64,000 nt of DNA, from contig NZ_CP015363.1 in the NCBI RefSeq assembly GCF_002078355.1, positions 62,001-126,000 on the forward strand, read 5' to 3'. Origin of the DNA: Ferroplasma acidiphilum. Lineage in GTDB: Archaea; Thermoplasmatota; Thermoplasmata; Thermoplasmatales; Thermoplasmataceae. Below are positions 44,131 to 54,012 of the stretch, in pieces; the first letter of the stretch is position 1; the number at the start of each line of letters is the position of its first letter. The notes beneath the pieces were generated by a model. It saw nothing but the letters and a program-made list of their open reading frames with translations. It made no database searches and was not told the DNA's origin. The translations under genes were made by a program, and so were the position numbers.

Positions 44131-45144
44131 ATGATAAAGTTTGGTGTTGCTGGAATACCACTTACCAGTAAGGGAAGAACGTATATGGATTCAATTCAGG
44201 AAGTGGCAAATCTCGGCTTAAATTCTCTTGAAGTTCAACTTTTAAGGGTAAATGTGAGTGAAGACCCGGCAATTGAATATGTTGATATGTATCCTAAGGA
44301 TGTTACAGACTCCATCATTGTTGACGTTTTAAGGCCTGATGACACCGGTAACTATAGAAGCATAGGCACTGAAAAGGAAATAGAAGAAGATGACATAGTG
44401 CAGGAAATTTTCTGGAATATGGCACGCAATTATGATGAATTGAAAGAGGGAAGTGAAATAGCCAGGGAACTTGATGTGGATATATCAATGCATGCTCCAT
44501 ATTATATGGATCTATTAAATGGCGGGGAAATGGCAGAGAAGTCACTTAACCATTTGCGATGGTCGCTTTTAATAGGAAAGGCCATGGGGGCTAAAAGAAT
44601 AATTACCCATACAGGATTTTATACCAGAAAAAAATCTGAAAGCCTCAAAAACGCCCTTGATATTTATGCAGACGTTGCAAAAAAATTTTCACATGAAAAT
44701 GGATATCCATATATTGGCGTAGAAGCTTCCGGCAAAAAAGACCTGTTCGGGACACAGAAAGAACTGTTTTATCTTGCGGATCGGATACCGGAGGTGGAAC
44801 CCATACTTAACTTCCCACACATCCACTCCATAAATAATGGTTCACTTATAGACGCGAAGAACTTTGAAGATGTGGTTGCTGCATTTGCGAAATATGCAAA
44901 GTATGATCTGTATTCAGAATTTGGTGGAGTAGAATACGATAACGGGAACGAATTAAAGATAACTGCAATAAAACACGGAGACCTCAAATTTGAAACTCTT
45001 GCAGAGGTAATATCTACCAGTGACAGGGATATGGATATTATATCCATGTCTCCCCTGCTTGAGCATGATGCCCAGTATATGGAGTTAATGTACTGGAGGG
45101 CACTTTCAAAAAAATATCAGAAAAAACTCGCAAAGAAAATATAG
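44131..45144 (+). CDS. Endonuclease IV-like TIM-barrel protein (AP endonuclease 2 superfamily)
   Basis: A 337-residue protein of the xylose isomerase-like/endonuclease IV superfamily. Metal-ligand positions are seen in ISMHAPYYMDLL, RIITHTGFY, GVEASGKKDLFG and NFPHIHS. These match the zinc sites of Nfo, so a role at abasic sites is likely, though family members of this archaeal type are not well studied. The insert at about residues 45-95 is not in bacterial Nfo. The next gene starts 8 bp downstream. Confidence 0.8.
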   Translation: MIKFGVAGIPLTSKGRTYMDSIQEVANLGLNSLEVQLLRVNVSEDPAIEYVDMYPKDVTDSIIVDVLRPDDTGNYRSIGTEKEIEEDDIVQEIFWNMARNYDELKEGSEIARELDVDISMHAPYYMDLLNGGEMAEKSLNHLRWSLLIGKAMGAKRIITHTGFYTRKKSESLKNALDIYADVAKKFSHENGYPYIGVEASGKKDLFGTQKELFYLADRIPEVEPILNFPHIHSINNGSLIDAKNFEDVVAAFAKYAKYDLYSEFGGVEYDNGNELKITAIKHGDLKFETLAEVISTSDRDMDIISMSPLLEHDAQYMELMYWRALSKKYQKKLAKKI

Positions 45145-45152
45145 GTGAAAAA

Positions 45153-45440
45153 ATGAGAACATATCCTGTTAAAAAAACAATTAAAATTAATGAAACGTAT
45201 GTAATGGAAACCCTGAAATCTAGAAACCTTGAATTTCAACAGGAAGGAGACCATATAATTTCTTCATATCCCGGACTAAAAAAAATTGAACTATGGACAG
45301 ACGGGAAGAAATTATATGTTGAAACAGAAACAGATACCCAGTACAGTAATCCAGGGGAAACAATAAAATTCTTTAACAATTTGCTTGAAGCCCTCACCGG
45401 ATATACAACAAAGGAAAGGAAGAAGCTAATATCTAAATAG
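45153..45440 (+). CDS. Small conserved protein (DUF5611-like)
   Basis: A 95-residue alpha/beta protein (RTYPVKKTIKINETYVMETLK, then several strands, then a helix and KERKKLISK). It looks like a Thermoplasmatales-specific family, possibly DUF5611, with unknown function. It is coupled to the endonuclease IV-like gene. Confidence 0.65.
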   Translation: MRTYPVKKTIKINETYVMETLKSRNLEFQQEGDHIISSYPGLKKIELWTDGKKLYVETETDTQYSNPGETIKFFNNLLEALTGYTTKERKKLISK

Positions 45441-45462
45441 TTTATCTTATTACCATTAGTAA

Positions 45463-45828
45463 ATGTACAGGGATAAATTATATATAGTATATATTATAAT
45501 AAGCATTGTATCACTACTTTTTCTTATAATCTCTCTAAACGGTTTGCTATTCCATAATCAATATTTGATAAACCTGATCCCGTTAAAGTCACTTGGCAAC
45601 TGGCAGTACTGGATATTGATAGCCTCAACAATTGTATTCATATATTTTGCTTATTTGACATATTCAATACTTAATGATATATACACATTTAAAAAATTAT
45701 TAAAGAGCAGCAGCAAAAAAACTTTTATTGATAATATGCCCAGCCTGGAAAGAATTTCAAAGAGGCTTGGGAAAAACTATGATGAGCTGCTTAAGCAGGC
45801 AAAACATAAATGGGGAATAAAAAAATAA
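45463..45828 (+). CDS. Small membrane protein (DUF3198-like)
   Basis: A 121-residue protein with two membrane helices (about 8-28 and 49-68) and a basic cytosolic tail of about 45 residues (SLERISKRLGKNYDELLKQ). It may match DUF3198, a family of Thermoplasma-group membrane proteins. No function is known. It is probably the last gene of the operon and abuts the convergent speE gene. Confidence 0.65.
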   Translation: MYRDKLYIVYIIISIVSLLFLIISLNGLLFHNQYLINLIPLKSLGNWQYWILIASTIVFIYFAYLTYSILNDIYTFKKLLKSSSKKTFIDNMPSLERISKRLGKNYDELLKQAKHKWGIKK

Positions 45829-46650
45829 TTATTTTAGTATATTTTTAACAAATTCCGGAAGATAAAATGAACCGGTCAATATATCACTATTGAAATATTT
45901 GCCAGACTTTGCTTTTTCATCCCTCAGTTTCATTTCTCCGGAAGATGCCATTGTAAATGACCATAGTCCGCTTGGATATGTGGGTATAAATGCACAGTAT
46001 GTCTTTACGCTTTTAAATACCTCTGACATGCCTTTATGTGCCATAGCCAGGGCAGCTGGCTGATAGTATGGAGAACCCGATTGTGTTACCACTATTCCAT
46101 CATCTGTTAAATGTGCCTTTATGTCCTCATAGAAATCTCTGGAGAATAATCCCTCGGCCGGGCCAACAGGATCCGTGGAATCTATTATTATCCTGTCAAA
46201 TTTATTCTCTGTTTCTTTTATGTATTTTATTCCATCCCCTACAATTAATTTTACCCTGCTATCCTTGAAAGATGACGATATATCTGGAAAATATTTTTTT
46301 GCAATCTCTACAACATTTCCATCAATTTCAACATTTGTAATCTTATCTGTCCCAAGGTCCAGCAACCTTCTGGCTGCTCCACCGTCCCCGCCGCCTATTA
46401 TTAATACATTTGATGGCCTGGAGTTGAAATAATGGGGAACCATAGTTATCATTTCATGGTAAACGTATTCATCTTTTTCAGTTAATTGCACGGTTCCATC
46501 TATGGATAATAACTTTCCAAAATCATAGGTATCGAAAAGGTCTATTCTCTGGTAGTCCGTTTTAACGGAAAGTAGCTGGTCCTTTACCCTGAAGGATAGT
46601 TGCAAATTGTCCGAGTATCTTTCCGAAAACCAATTTTCTATTAATCTCAT
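45829..46650 (-). CDS. speE: Polyamine aminopropyltransferase (spermidine synthase)
   Basis: A 273-residue enzyme that moves an aminopropyl group from decarboxylated SAM to a polyamine. It has [22 protein letters not shown], the SAM-binding [16 protein letters not shown], and [21 protein letters not shown] with the catalytic Asp. Substrate preference can not be read from this. Polyamines stabilise nucleic acids in thermophiles. Confidence 0.94.
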   Translation of the reverse strand: MRLIENWFSERYSDNLQLSFRVKDQLLSVKTDYQRIDLFDTYDFGKLLSIDGTVQLTEKDEYVYHEMITMVPHYFNSRPSNVLIIGGGDGGAARRLLDLGTDKITNVEIDGNVVEIAKKYFPDISSSFKDSRVKLIVGDGIKYIKETENKFDRIIIDSTDPVGPAEGLFSRDFYEDIKAHLTDDGIVVTQSGSPYYQPAALAMAHKGMSEVFKSVKTYCAFIPTYPSGLWSFTMASSGEMKLRDEKAKSGKYFNSDILTGSFYLPEFVKNILK

Positions 46651-46895
46651 GTAAGTTTATATTTATTGCGTATATAATTCTTATCGGAACCCGTATAAAT
46701 TTTATTCCATAGCAGGAAATGCCTGGAAATTATTTGAGTTATAAATCCTTACCATATTTAAAGGCAGAATAGAGTGAACATTCCTTATATTTCAATTGGC
46801 ACTCCATGAATAAGTGTAATAAATGTATGCATTCCAGTTCAAATCTAAAGCAAATTCAGTAATTTTAAGGTTTTATTGGATTTTTTAGAGAAAAG

Positions 46896-46906
46896 TTTTT
46901 ATATTA
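46896..46906 (+). promoter_or_regulatory. TATA box of the HTa gene
   Basis: TTTTTATATTA centred about 33 bp before the ATG at 46934. A GGTGA ribosome site at 46925-46929 precedes the start by 4 bp, so a short leader is expected. Confidence 0.55.
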
Positions 46907-46933
46907 CAAATTATATTATGTATTGGTGAAATA

Positions 46934-47206
46934 ATGGTAGGTATAAGTGAATTATCAAAGAAGGTTGCCAGCACTACAAACACGACCCAGAAGAAGACAG
47001 CAGAGATAATAACGGCATTCCTTAAGGAAACAGTAGAATCAGTCAATGCAGGAAACAAAGTCAACCTTGCTGATTTCGGAATCTTTGAAAGAAAGGAACA
47101 GAAGGAAAGAGTTGCAAGAAACCCTAAAACCAGAGAAGAAATCAAAGTTCCAGCTAAAGACAAATTTGTATTCAGGGCATCTTCTGCTATAAAATACAAA
47201 GATTAA
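46934..47206 (+). CDS. HU-family histone-like DNA-binding protein HTa
   Basis: A 90-residue HU homologue. The N-terminal helices (ISELSKKVASTTNTTQKKTAEII) are followed by GNKVNLADFGIFERKEQKERVARNPKTREEIKVPA, the DNA-binding beta arm with the conserved RNP, and a C-terminal FRASSAIK. HTa was taken from bacteria by the ancestor of the Thermoplasmatales, where it serves as the main chromatin protein in place of archaeal histones. It has its own TATA box and a GGTGA site. Confidence 0.95.
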   Translation: MVGISELSKKVASTTNTTQKKTAEIITAFLKETVESVNAGNKVNLADFGIFERKEQKERVARNPKTREEIKVPAKDKFVFRASSAIKYKD

Positions 47207-47296
47207 TCCAAAATTTTTAGATTTTTATACATAACAATAATTTTTCTATTAATTAAATAACTATAATGGTAAAATAATAAATGGTAATAATGTACT

Positions 47297-48892
47297 ATGA
47301 AAGTCCTGGGGCTTGAGGGCACAGCTCATACAATAAGTGCCGGTATCGTAGACGATAATAGAATCATTTCAAATTTCTCATCAACTTACATACCAAAAAA
47401 TGGTGGCATACATCCAAGGGAAGCAGCAATCCACCACGCCGATAACATATTGCCTGTTATGAAGAAAGCATTTGAAGAAAGTGGCCTATCACCTGGCCAG
47501 ATAAACCTGGTGGCTTTTTCCATGGGCCCCGGCCTAGGGCCGTGTTTGAGGGTTGTAGCTACAGCTGCCAGGGCATTTTCAATTAAATACGGGATTCCAT
47601 TAATAGGTGTTAACCACCCGCTCGGGCATGTGGAAATAGGAAGGAAACTTTCCGGGGCAAAGGATCCTATAATGTTATATATTTCCGGGGGGAATACACA
47701 GATTATAGCACATGAAGAAAATTCCTATAAAGTTCTTGGGGAGACCATGGATATTGGGCTGGGAAATCTGCTGGACAAACTGGCAAGGGATGTAGGCATA
47801 CCATTTCCAGGAGGACCAAAAATAGAGGAATTTGCTTTAAAAGGTGATAAATTGCTGGATTTGCCATACTCTGTAAAGGGAATGGATACATCATTTTCAG
47901 GAATTTATACAGCAGCCAGGAATTATATAGGAAGGGAATCCATAGAAAATATATGCTATAGCGTCCAGGAAACAACCTTTTCCATGCTGGTAGAGGTTTT
48001 AGAACGGGCATTATATTATACAGATAAAAGGGAGATTTTACTTGCAGGAGGGGTAGCCAGAAACGATCGGCTCCGTTCAATGGTTTCACATATGGCAAAG
48101 TCATCTGGATATGTTGCCTATCTTACAGATAAAAAATACTGTATGGATAATGGTGCCATGATCGCACAGGCAGGCATGTTAATGTATCTTTCTGGGCAGA
48201 GGCAGCATATAATGGATACAAAGGTAAATCAAAGTTTCAGGATCGATGAAGTCAAGGTTCCCTGGATTAACTCAAAAAAGCCTGTTATAAGCAATAACAG
48301 GGGGGCAGAAGCATTGATTTCAGAATCGCAGTTTTATGGTAGGAAAACTATTACAAAACAGCGCGTAGAAAAAGAATACAGAAATCAGGAACTGGATCGC
48401 AAAATAAGAACAGAAAGAATGAAAAATGAGTTTAACCTTATATTCAGGCTAAAAAGCAATGGAATAAATTCTCCTATTCTGTATGATTTTGATAAGTATA
48501 ATTTCACATTAGTTATGCAAAAACTTGATGGTATAACACTCAATAAACTAATCAGGTCTGGGGATAACTATATGGCGGTTATAAATAAACTTGGCCAGAT
48601 AATAGGAGAAATGCATAACCTATTAATCTCACATGGCGATCTGAACCCCAACAATATCATGGTTGTTGGGCCAGATATATATCTAATAGACCCCAGCATG
48701 GGAAAATTTAATTGTGAAATAGAAGATATGGCAGATGACATTTTCCTCCTCACAGAATCATTTAAAAATCTGTATTCAAACTATGATGTGCTTGAAAATC
48801 ATTTTATAAGTTCTTATAAGGAAAAATCCACCAATTATGTAGAAATTATAAAAACGCTGGATGAAATAAAGCAAAGAAGGAGATATGTTTGA
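47297..48892 (+). CDS. Kae1-Bud32 fusion (KEOPS complex tRNA t6A synthase and kinase)
   Basis: A 531-residue fusion. Residues 1-325 are Kae1/TsaD, which makes t6A37 on tRNA; the metal ligands are His108 and His112 in NHPLGH, with SGGNTQI and [12 protein letters not shown] further on. From about residue 337 comes the Bud32 kinase, with Lys351 in GRKTITK, the RxxE-type helix near 372-379, the catalytic HGDLNPNN (447-454) and the metal site IDPSMG (465-470). The fusion is known from several Euryarchaeota including Thermoplasma. The frame is intact. Confidence 0.96.
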   Translation: MKVLGLEGTAHTISAGIVDDNRIISNFSSTYIPKNGGIHPREAAIHHADNILPVMKKAFEESGLSPGQINLVAFSMGPGLGPCLRVVATAARAFSIKYGIPLIGVNHPLGHVEIGRKLSGAKDPIMLYISGGNTQIIAHEENSYKVLGETMDIGLGNLLDKLARDVGIPFPGGPKIEEFALKGDKLLDLPYSVKGMDTSFSGIYTAARNYIGRESIENICYSVQETTFSMLVEVLERALYYTDKREILLAGGVARNDRLRSMVSHMAKSSGYVAYLTDKKYCMDNGAMIAQAGMLMYLSGQRQHIMDTKVNQSFRIDEVKVPWINSKKPVISNNRGAEALISESQFYGRKTITKQRVEKEYRNQELDRKIRTERMKNEFNLIFRLKSNGINSPILYDFDKYNFTLVMQKLDGITLNKLIRSGDNYMAVINKLGQIIGEMHNLLISHGDLNPNNIMVVGPDIYLIDPSMGKFNCEIEDMADDIFLLTESFKNLYSNYDVLENHFISSYKEKSTNYVEIIKTLDEIKQRRRYV

Positions 48893-49046
48893 TATAAAAC
48901 AATATATACAATTTCTGTAATATGTTATACCTGGAAGTGCCCTGTTTAATCGTGTGTTGTTCCGTGAGTATATTTAACTATGGGTATTAAAATTATTATT
49001 AACATCACAGCATAATTAATAAATTATAATATGATTCCTGTATTAT

Positions 49047-49595
49047 ATGATAAAATTTGTTACCAGCAATAGCCATAAATACGAAGAGGCAAAGGCATTA
49101 TTTAAAAGCAAAAATATAGAGCTTTCATGGGTTAAAATGGAATATGAGGAAATCCAGGCAGAGGATAATGAATTAATATGCAGGGATAGCTGCATGAAGT
49201 TAACAGAAAAAATTGATTCTCCATTTTTTATTGATGATACTGGGCTCTATATAAAATCTTTAAACGGCTTCCCGGGCCCATACGCCTCATACGTACAGTC
49301 TACATTAGGGAATTCAAGAATCATGGAAATTGGGGCAGGTTCAGAGGCACACTTCAAAACTGTGATAGGATTTAGCATGGAAAGTGAAATCTACACATTT
49401 ACAGGAATATTAAATGGCCATATTGCAAAGAAGGAATCCGGAACTAACAAATTCGGTTATGACCCCATATTTATACCAGAAGGCTATGATAAAACACTGG
49501 CAGAGCTTTCGACAGAGGAAAAAAATATTATTTCACATCGTGGCAGAGCACTCGATAAATTCATGGATTTCCTATCTTCCAGAGGTATAAAATAA
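49047..49595 (+). CDS. XTP/dITP diphosphatase (RdgB/HAM1)
   Basis: A 182-residue house-cleaning nucleotidase that removes inosine and xanthosine triphosphates. Signatures are FVTSNSHKYEEAK at the N-terminus, FIDDTGLYIKSLNGFPGPYASYV, and NKFGYDPIFIPEGYDKTLAEL with SHRGRALDKF. Length is typical. Confidence 0.95.
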   Translation: MIKFVTSNSHKYEEAKALFKSKNIELSWVKMEYEEIQAEDNELICRDSCMKLTEKIDSPFFIDDTGLYIKSLNGFPGPYASYVQSTLGNSRIMEIGAGSEAHFKTVIGFSMESEIYTFTGILNGHIAKKESGTNKFGYDPIFIPEGYDKTLAELSTEEKNIISHRGRALDKFMDFLSSRGIK

Positions 49596-49675
49596 TAGTT
49601 TTTCAGAACTATTTTAATCTATAATTTTATTAATGAGCATATAATTAGGAATAAATAAAGTTTAAGGTGTATATT

Positions 49676-50065
49676 ATGGTTGTTGCAGTAATTGCGGATA
49701 GGAATAGTGGTAAAACATACAAGAAGGACATCTCAGAGGATGTTCTTGGTTCTCTAGCTGGCAGAAAAATAGGAGAAGAGATAGACGGTATATTTTTTGA
49801 AATGCCCGGTTATAAGATGAAGTTAACCGGTGGAAGCGCAAATGACGGGTTTCCTATGAAGAAAGACCTTTCAATTATGGGCAAAAAGAGGATACTTATA
49901 ACCTATAATAAAGGCAGAAAGGGGAAAAATGGTGTTAGGAAAAGAGTAACATTCAGGGGGAATACAATAGGTTCAGATATATCCCAGCTTAATCTTGTTA
50001 TTACACAGTACGGTACAAAACCACTTGATGCTAAGGAAGAAACAGAAGAAAAAGGAGAACAATAA
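49676..50065 (+). CDS. rps6e: Ribosomal protein eS6
   Basis: About 129 residues of the archaeal small-subunit protein S6e. It opens with VAVIADRNSGKTYKKDI and contains GGSANDGFPMKKDL and KKGRKGKNGVRKRVTFRGNTI-like basic segments. The acidic C-terminus is an archaeal trait. The ATG at 49676 is preferred to the GTG at 49667. The last base of its stop codon is the first of the aIF2-gamma start (TAATG). Confidence 0.94.
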   Translation: MVVAVIADRNSGKTYKKDISEDVLGSLAGRKIGEEIDGIFFEMPGYKMKLTGGSANDGFPMKKDLSIMGKKRILITYNKGRKGKNGVRKRVTFRGNTIGSDISQLNLVITQYGTKPLDAKEETEEKGEQ

Positions 50066-51285
50066 TGGAGCAGCCATCTGTTAATATAGGTATGGTTGGT
50101 CATGTTGACCATGGAAAAAGCACCCTGACTTTTGCTTTAACCGGCAAAAAAACAGATGTGCATTCTGAGGAAGTTAAGCGTGGGATATCAATTAAACTTG
50201 GATACGCTGATACACCCATATACAGGTGCACAGATGAAACAGGAAAAGAATTTTACAGCAATAAGAAAAATTCTGATAATTGCCAGCTTTCCCGCGTAAT
50301 ATCGATTGTGGATGCACCTGGCCATGAAACATTAATGGCTACAATGCTCGCAGGTTCTGCCATCATGAACGGTGCTATCCTTGTAATAGCAGCAAATGAA
50401 GAATGCCCACAACCACAGACAAGGGAACATTTAACTGCCCTGGAAATAATGGGAATAAAGGAAATCATAGTTGTACAGAATAAAATTGACCTTGTAACCA
50501 GAGAAAGGGCTATGGAAAGCTACAAGGAAATAAAGGATTTTCTTAAGGGCAGCATTGCAGAAAATGCACCGGTTATCCCTGTAAGTGCATATCATAACAC
50601 AAATATTGACGTAGTTTTTGAAGCCATAGAGAAAATAATTAAAACTCCACCATTCAATGATAATGATGCACCTATGATGTATATAGCCCGCTCATTTGAT
50701 ATTAACAAACCGGGAACCAAACCCTCAAAATTGAAAGGGGGCGTACTCGGCGGTGCTTTAATTAGAGGCAAACTTACAGTAGGAGATGAAATTGAAATTG
50801 CTCCGGGAGTTCAGATTACTAAAGGAAATAAAACTACATGGGATAATGTCACAACAAAAATTACGTCCTTGATGGCAGGTTCGTCTTCATATGAATCTAT
50901 TTTGCCAGGTGGATTGGCAGCAGTTGGAACTGAACTTGACCCATTCCTTACAAAAGGAGATTCATTTACAGGCAGAATAATCGGATTAAAGGGCAATGTT
51001 CCGAAAACCGTATTTAACATGGAGATGGATATACATCTGCTTAACCGTGTTGTCGGCTTTGACGAAGAAGTTAATGTTGAACCATTAAAATCAAATGAAA
51101 TGATCATGTTAACTGTAGGGACTGCAAATACAATAGGAACTGTGACTTCAATTAAAGACAAACGTGTCGGTGTCTCATTGAAATATCCCGTAGCTGCCAG
51201 TATAAATGACCGAATGGCGATAGGAAGGCGTATATCCAACAGATGGAGACTTATTGGATACGGCTCTATACTGACTATATATTAA
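50065..51285 (+). CDS. Translation initiation factor aIF2 gamma subunit
   Basis: A 406-residue GTPase that brings initiator tRNA to the ribosome. G1 is GHVDHGKST, G2 falls in RGISIKLGYA, G3 is VDAPGHE and G4 is NKID; domains II and III follow. The zinc-knuckle part has only two Cys (YRC and DNC, near residues 54 and 72) where family members usually have four. AGGAG lies upstream of the ATG and the start overlaps the eS6 stop, so both are made together. Confidence 0.95.
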   Translation: MEQPSVNIGMVGHVDHGKSTLTFALTGKKTDVHSEEVKRGISIKLGYADTPIYRCTDETGKEFYSNKKNSDNCQLSRVISIVDAPGHETLMATMLAGSAIMNGAILVIAANEECPQPQTREHLTALEIMGIKEIIVVQNKIDLVTRERAMESYKEIKDFLKGSIAENAPVIPVSAYHNTNIDVVFEAIEKIIKTPPFNDNDAPMMYIARSFDINKPGTKPSKLKGGVLGGALIRGKLTVGDEIEIAPGVQITKGNKTTWDNVTTKITSLMAGSSSYESILPGGLAAVGTELDPFLTKGDSFTGRIIGLKGNVPKTVFNMEMDIHLLNRVVGFDEEVNVEPLKSNEMIMLTVGTANTIGTVTSIKDKRVGVSLKYPVAASINDRMAIGRRISNRWRLIGYGSILTIY

Positions 51286-51336
51286 TTTTTCAAACCATTA
51301 TAAAATTAAATAAATATCATCATTATATTCTGGAAT

Positions 51337-51621
51337 ATGGAATTGAAGGAAAAGGTTGAGAAATATTTTGAAATTGAAAAAGCTGCACTTGACAAGATCC
51401 GTATAATAGCTCCTGTAGACTCATACATATACGGAATAGCCAAAGATCATATGGACATGGTTTTAAATTATTATAATGATGCAAAATACTTCTACAGCAA
51501 AAATGATTTTATTAACGCCTTTGCGGCTCTTAATTATTCATATGGGTGGATAGATTCGGCAATCCGCATAGGGCTGTTCGATGGAAACTCAGATCACAGG
51601 CTCTTCACTCATTTTAAATAA
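51337..51621 (+). CDS. DUF357 family protein
   Basis: A 94-residue helical protein of the archaeal DUF357 family. The helix pair AKDHMDMVLNYYNDAKYFYSKNDFINAFAALNYSYGWIDSAIRIGLF is its usual core. The function is unknown. It lies 51 bp after aIF2-gamma and overlaps the convergent rmuC gene by 13 bp. Confidence 0.88.
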   Translation: MELKEKVEKYFEIEKAALDKIRIIAPVDSYIYGIAKDHMDMVLNYYNDAKYFYSKNDFINAFAALNYSYGWIDSAIRIGLFDGNSDHRLFTHFK

Positions 51622-52763
51622 CTATCATAGTCATCTGGACTTTTCTCAACTCCATGCAAATCCATATTTGCACCGTTATTTGCCACATCTGTCTTTATTA
51701 AATTCTCAATAACCGGTTCAAGCTTATTTTTAATATCCCTTGTCATCCTATTGAATGAATCTATTGATTTTGAAAGGTTTTTTGATGTTTCATTTAAATC
51801 TCCCACAAAGGTTTGCATATTGTTGTAAAACTCCTTGATTTTTGCTATCAGGCCATTAAAATTTTCCACAGTATTGATGTCTTTCCATCCCATGTGCACG
51901 GTAAGCAATAGAGATATCAATGTTACCGGCGTTGCTATAATTACCTTCTTTGATATTGCATCTTCTATAATTTCCGGTTTATTTGACATAACAAGGCTTA
52001 ACAATGATTCCATGGGGAGAAACATAACGACAAAATCAACAGACCCATCGAATTTTTCCCAGTATTTTTTTGATGCAAGGTCCCTCACATGGCTATTGAA
52101 AGCAAGCATATACTTATCCAGGAAAGTTTTGTCCTCTTCACCATTCATATGTTCAAAATATCCGGATAGGGGGACCTTTGAATCAACAACTATTGTTCTG
52201 CGGTTTGGGAGCTTTATAATCATGTCTGGCTTAGTTAACCGGTCTTCAGAAACTGCCTGTTCGATAAAATCACAATATGGCGTCATGCCTGCTATCTCTA
52301 CGGTTCGCCTTAATGTGATCTCACCCCATTTGCCTCTTATAGACGGATTTTTGAGGGCGCCTGATAATTTTATAGTATCATGTTCAAGGTCTGTTATTTT
52401 CCGTGATAGTGTATCCAGATTATCTTTCAATGCACCTGATTCGGATTTGCGTTCACGCTCTATATTCTCTATGTATGTCTGGTAGGTTTTCAAAGAATCT
52501 TTTAATGGCTCTATCAGGCCATTCAATTTTAATCCGGTATTTTCACGCTCGCTCCTCTCAATTTCCAGTGCATTTTTAAAAGCAATTGTGCCGGTATTCA
52601 GAAGGTTCCTGCTCTCAGATTCAATAAATTCATGCATGGAAGCTTTTAACTTATCCTCAACATTGCCGGACATTTTTCTATTTATCATTGAGTATATTAC
52701 TATAGCAAGTGCAAATCCAGAAATGAATCCTGCAATAATTCCTATTACAAGCACAAAAAACAT
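51609..52763 (-). CDS. rmuC: RmuC family DNA recombination protein
   Basis: A 384-residue protein. An N-terminal membrane helix (about 3-25) is followed by a coiled-coil region (about 35-140) and a PD-(D/E)xK nuclease-like domain: RGKWGEITLRRTVEIAGM, then KPDMIIKLPNRRTIVVDSKVPLSGYF with the Asp and Lys. RmuC limits inversions at short repeats in bacteria. It is not common in archaea and may have been gained by transfer. Confidence 0.93.
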   Translation of the reverse strand: MFFVLVIGIIAGFISGFALAIVIYSMINRKMSGNVEDKLKASMHEFIESESRNLLNTGTIAFKNALEIERSERENTGLKLNGLIEPLKDSLKTYQTYIENIERERKSESGALKDNLDTLSRKITDLEHDTIKLSGALKNPSIRGKWGEITLRRTVEIAGMTPYCDFIEQAVSEDRLTKPDMIIKLPNRRTIVVDSKVPLSGYFEHMNGEEDKTFLDKYMLAFNSHVRDLASKKYWEKFDGSVDFVVMFLPMESLLSLVMSNKPEIIEDAISKKVIIATPVTLISLLLTVHMGWKDINTVENFNGLIAKIKEFYNNMQTFVGDLNETSKNLSKSIDSFNRMTRDIKNKLEPVIENLIKTDVANNGANMDLHGVEKSPDDYDSYLK

Positions 52764-52812
52764 ATTTACAATATACTAAACAAATAAAATAAATTTGTCA
52801 TACAAATTGTGT

Positions 52813-53208
52813 TTATTGTATGCCAAGATCTATCTGGTTTTCTATATATTTCCAGAATTTATCCTCGATTTCAAATCCCCATAATGATTCAGGGACTTCG
52901 AAAAATGCCAGTTCAGGAGTTAAAAGAAAACTTTCTATTGCTGCCACCCCCAGATTCTGTAGCCATTTGCCCATTCCAATACTTATTTTTACATTATCCG
53001 GTGTTCCGGAAATAGTAATAGAATATGATCTGTCCATACCGGCTATGCTTCTTAGCAACCCTTCCTTTGTTGCCTGGATAAGGGTTCCATTTGGATGTTT
53101 TCCTAGCTGGGTTTTAAACTTCTCATTCTGAAAATACTGCTCTACAACATTTGATAATTTATCCAGGTCTATGTTCTTTCCGTTAAATTCTCTGTCCTTT
53201 GTCTTCAT
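52813..53208 (-). CDS. Hypothetical protein (131 aa)
   Basis: A 131-residue protein with an N-terminal helix, a beta-rich middle (SYSITISGTPDNVKISIGMGKWLQNLG) and a hydrophobic-helical end. No family is recognised. It has no membrane segment and might be a small lipid- or nucleotide-binding protein, but this is only a guess. It stands between rmuC and tRNA-Lys on the minus strand. Confidence 0.65.
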   Translation of the reverse strand: MKTKDREFNGKNIDLDKLSNVVEQYFQNEKFKTQLGKHPNGTLIQATKEGLLRSIAGMDRSYSITISGTPDNVKISIGMGKWLQNLGVAAIESFLLTPELAFFEVPESLWGFEIEDKFWKYIENQIDLGIQ

Positions 53209-53301
53209 AGTCCCTGATTGGAATATTTATATATAATCTTTTTTGAAAAAGATACGATATTGGATAACTAGAAACCGGATTTTAAACAATTTTATATTAT
53301 G

Positions 53302-53375
53302 CGGGTCCGAAGGGATTTGAACCCTTGACCGATGGATTAAGAGTCCATCGCTCTACCTAGCTGAGCTACGGACCC
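53302..53375 (-). tRNA. tRNA-Lys (CTT)
   Basis: A 74-nt cloverleaf on the minus strand. The acceptor stem is GGGTCCG with CGGACCC, the anticodon arm has the loop CTCTTAA with anticodon CTT, and the T arm holds GGTTCAAATCC. The discriminator is G and CCA is not encoded. There is no intron. Confidence 0.96.
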
Positions 53376-53437
53376 AGTTAGTTAAATAAGGTTATAACAA
53401 AATACTATTTTAACTTTTTAAATATTTAGTTGACAAT

Positions 53438-53935
53438 TTAAAAGTCCCTTAATCTAAATTTGTTGTTCAGCAGAATACCAGCAATTGCTACTATAATACC
53501 GATCAATATGAGGAATGTGGAAAAATCTGCAACATACCCGATATAAACCAGATATCCAGTCGGCCCGTATGTTATGGAAGTAGCCGGATGTGATCCTGTA
53601 AATTCTATGAAAGCATAACTTCCTTCAGTCATGTTCCTATACTCTTTTATGTTCCCGAAACTTGTATAGGTAGGGAGGCTTAAAGCGGATAAATCCGTGG
53701 TATTAGTAACATTTCCTATATCTTTAGATGGAACAAGTCCCGAACTGGTTACGGGGTTGGTAATAGATATTATAAAATGTTTGGAATCAACTGATATGTT
53801 CTTTGATATGTACTCATTTCCCTTAACTGTAAAATTATTTTCGCTAATTTTTGGTTTTTCCATGCCACTGTATACGTACATAGAAACACCAACTATCAAC
53901 ATCACCACGCCAAGTACAAGAATCCATTTTTTCAT
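53438..53935 (-). CDS. Hypothetical membrane protein with extracellular loop
   Basis: A 165-residue protein with one membrane helix at each end (about 3-23 and 136-156) and a Ser/Thr/Asn-rich domain between them that should lie outside, with several N-x-S/T sites. No family is recognised. It is probably monocistronic. Confidence 0.7.
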   Translation of the reverse strand: MKKWILVLGVVMLIVGVSMYVYSGMEKPKISENNFTVKGNEYISKNISVDSKHFIISITNPVTSSGLVPSKDIGNVTNTTDLSALSLPTYTSFGNIKEYRNMTEGSYAFIEFTGSHPATSITYGPTGYLVYIGYVADFSTFLILIGIIVAIAGILLNNKFRLRDF

Positions 53936-54012
53936 AAATATTTCTAATAGGGCTTTATAACTTAAATTTCATATTGGTTAATATATTCTACAAAATAGCT
54001 TAAATAATATAT

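Noticed and set aside
47703-48104. A 133-codon frame on the minus strand inside the Kae1-Bud32 gene
   Set aside because: Antisense to a certain gene with no recognisable domain.
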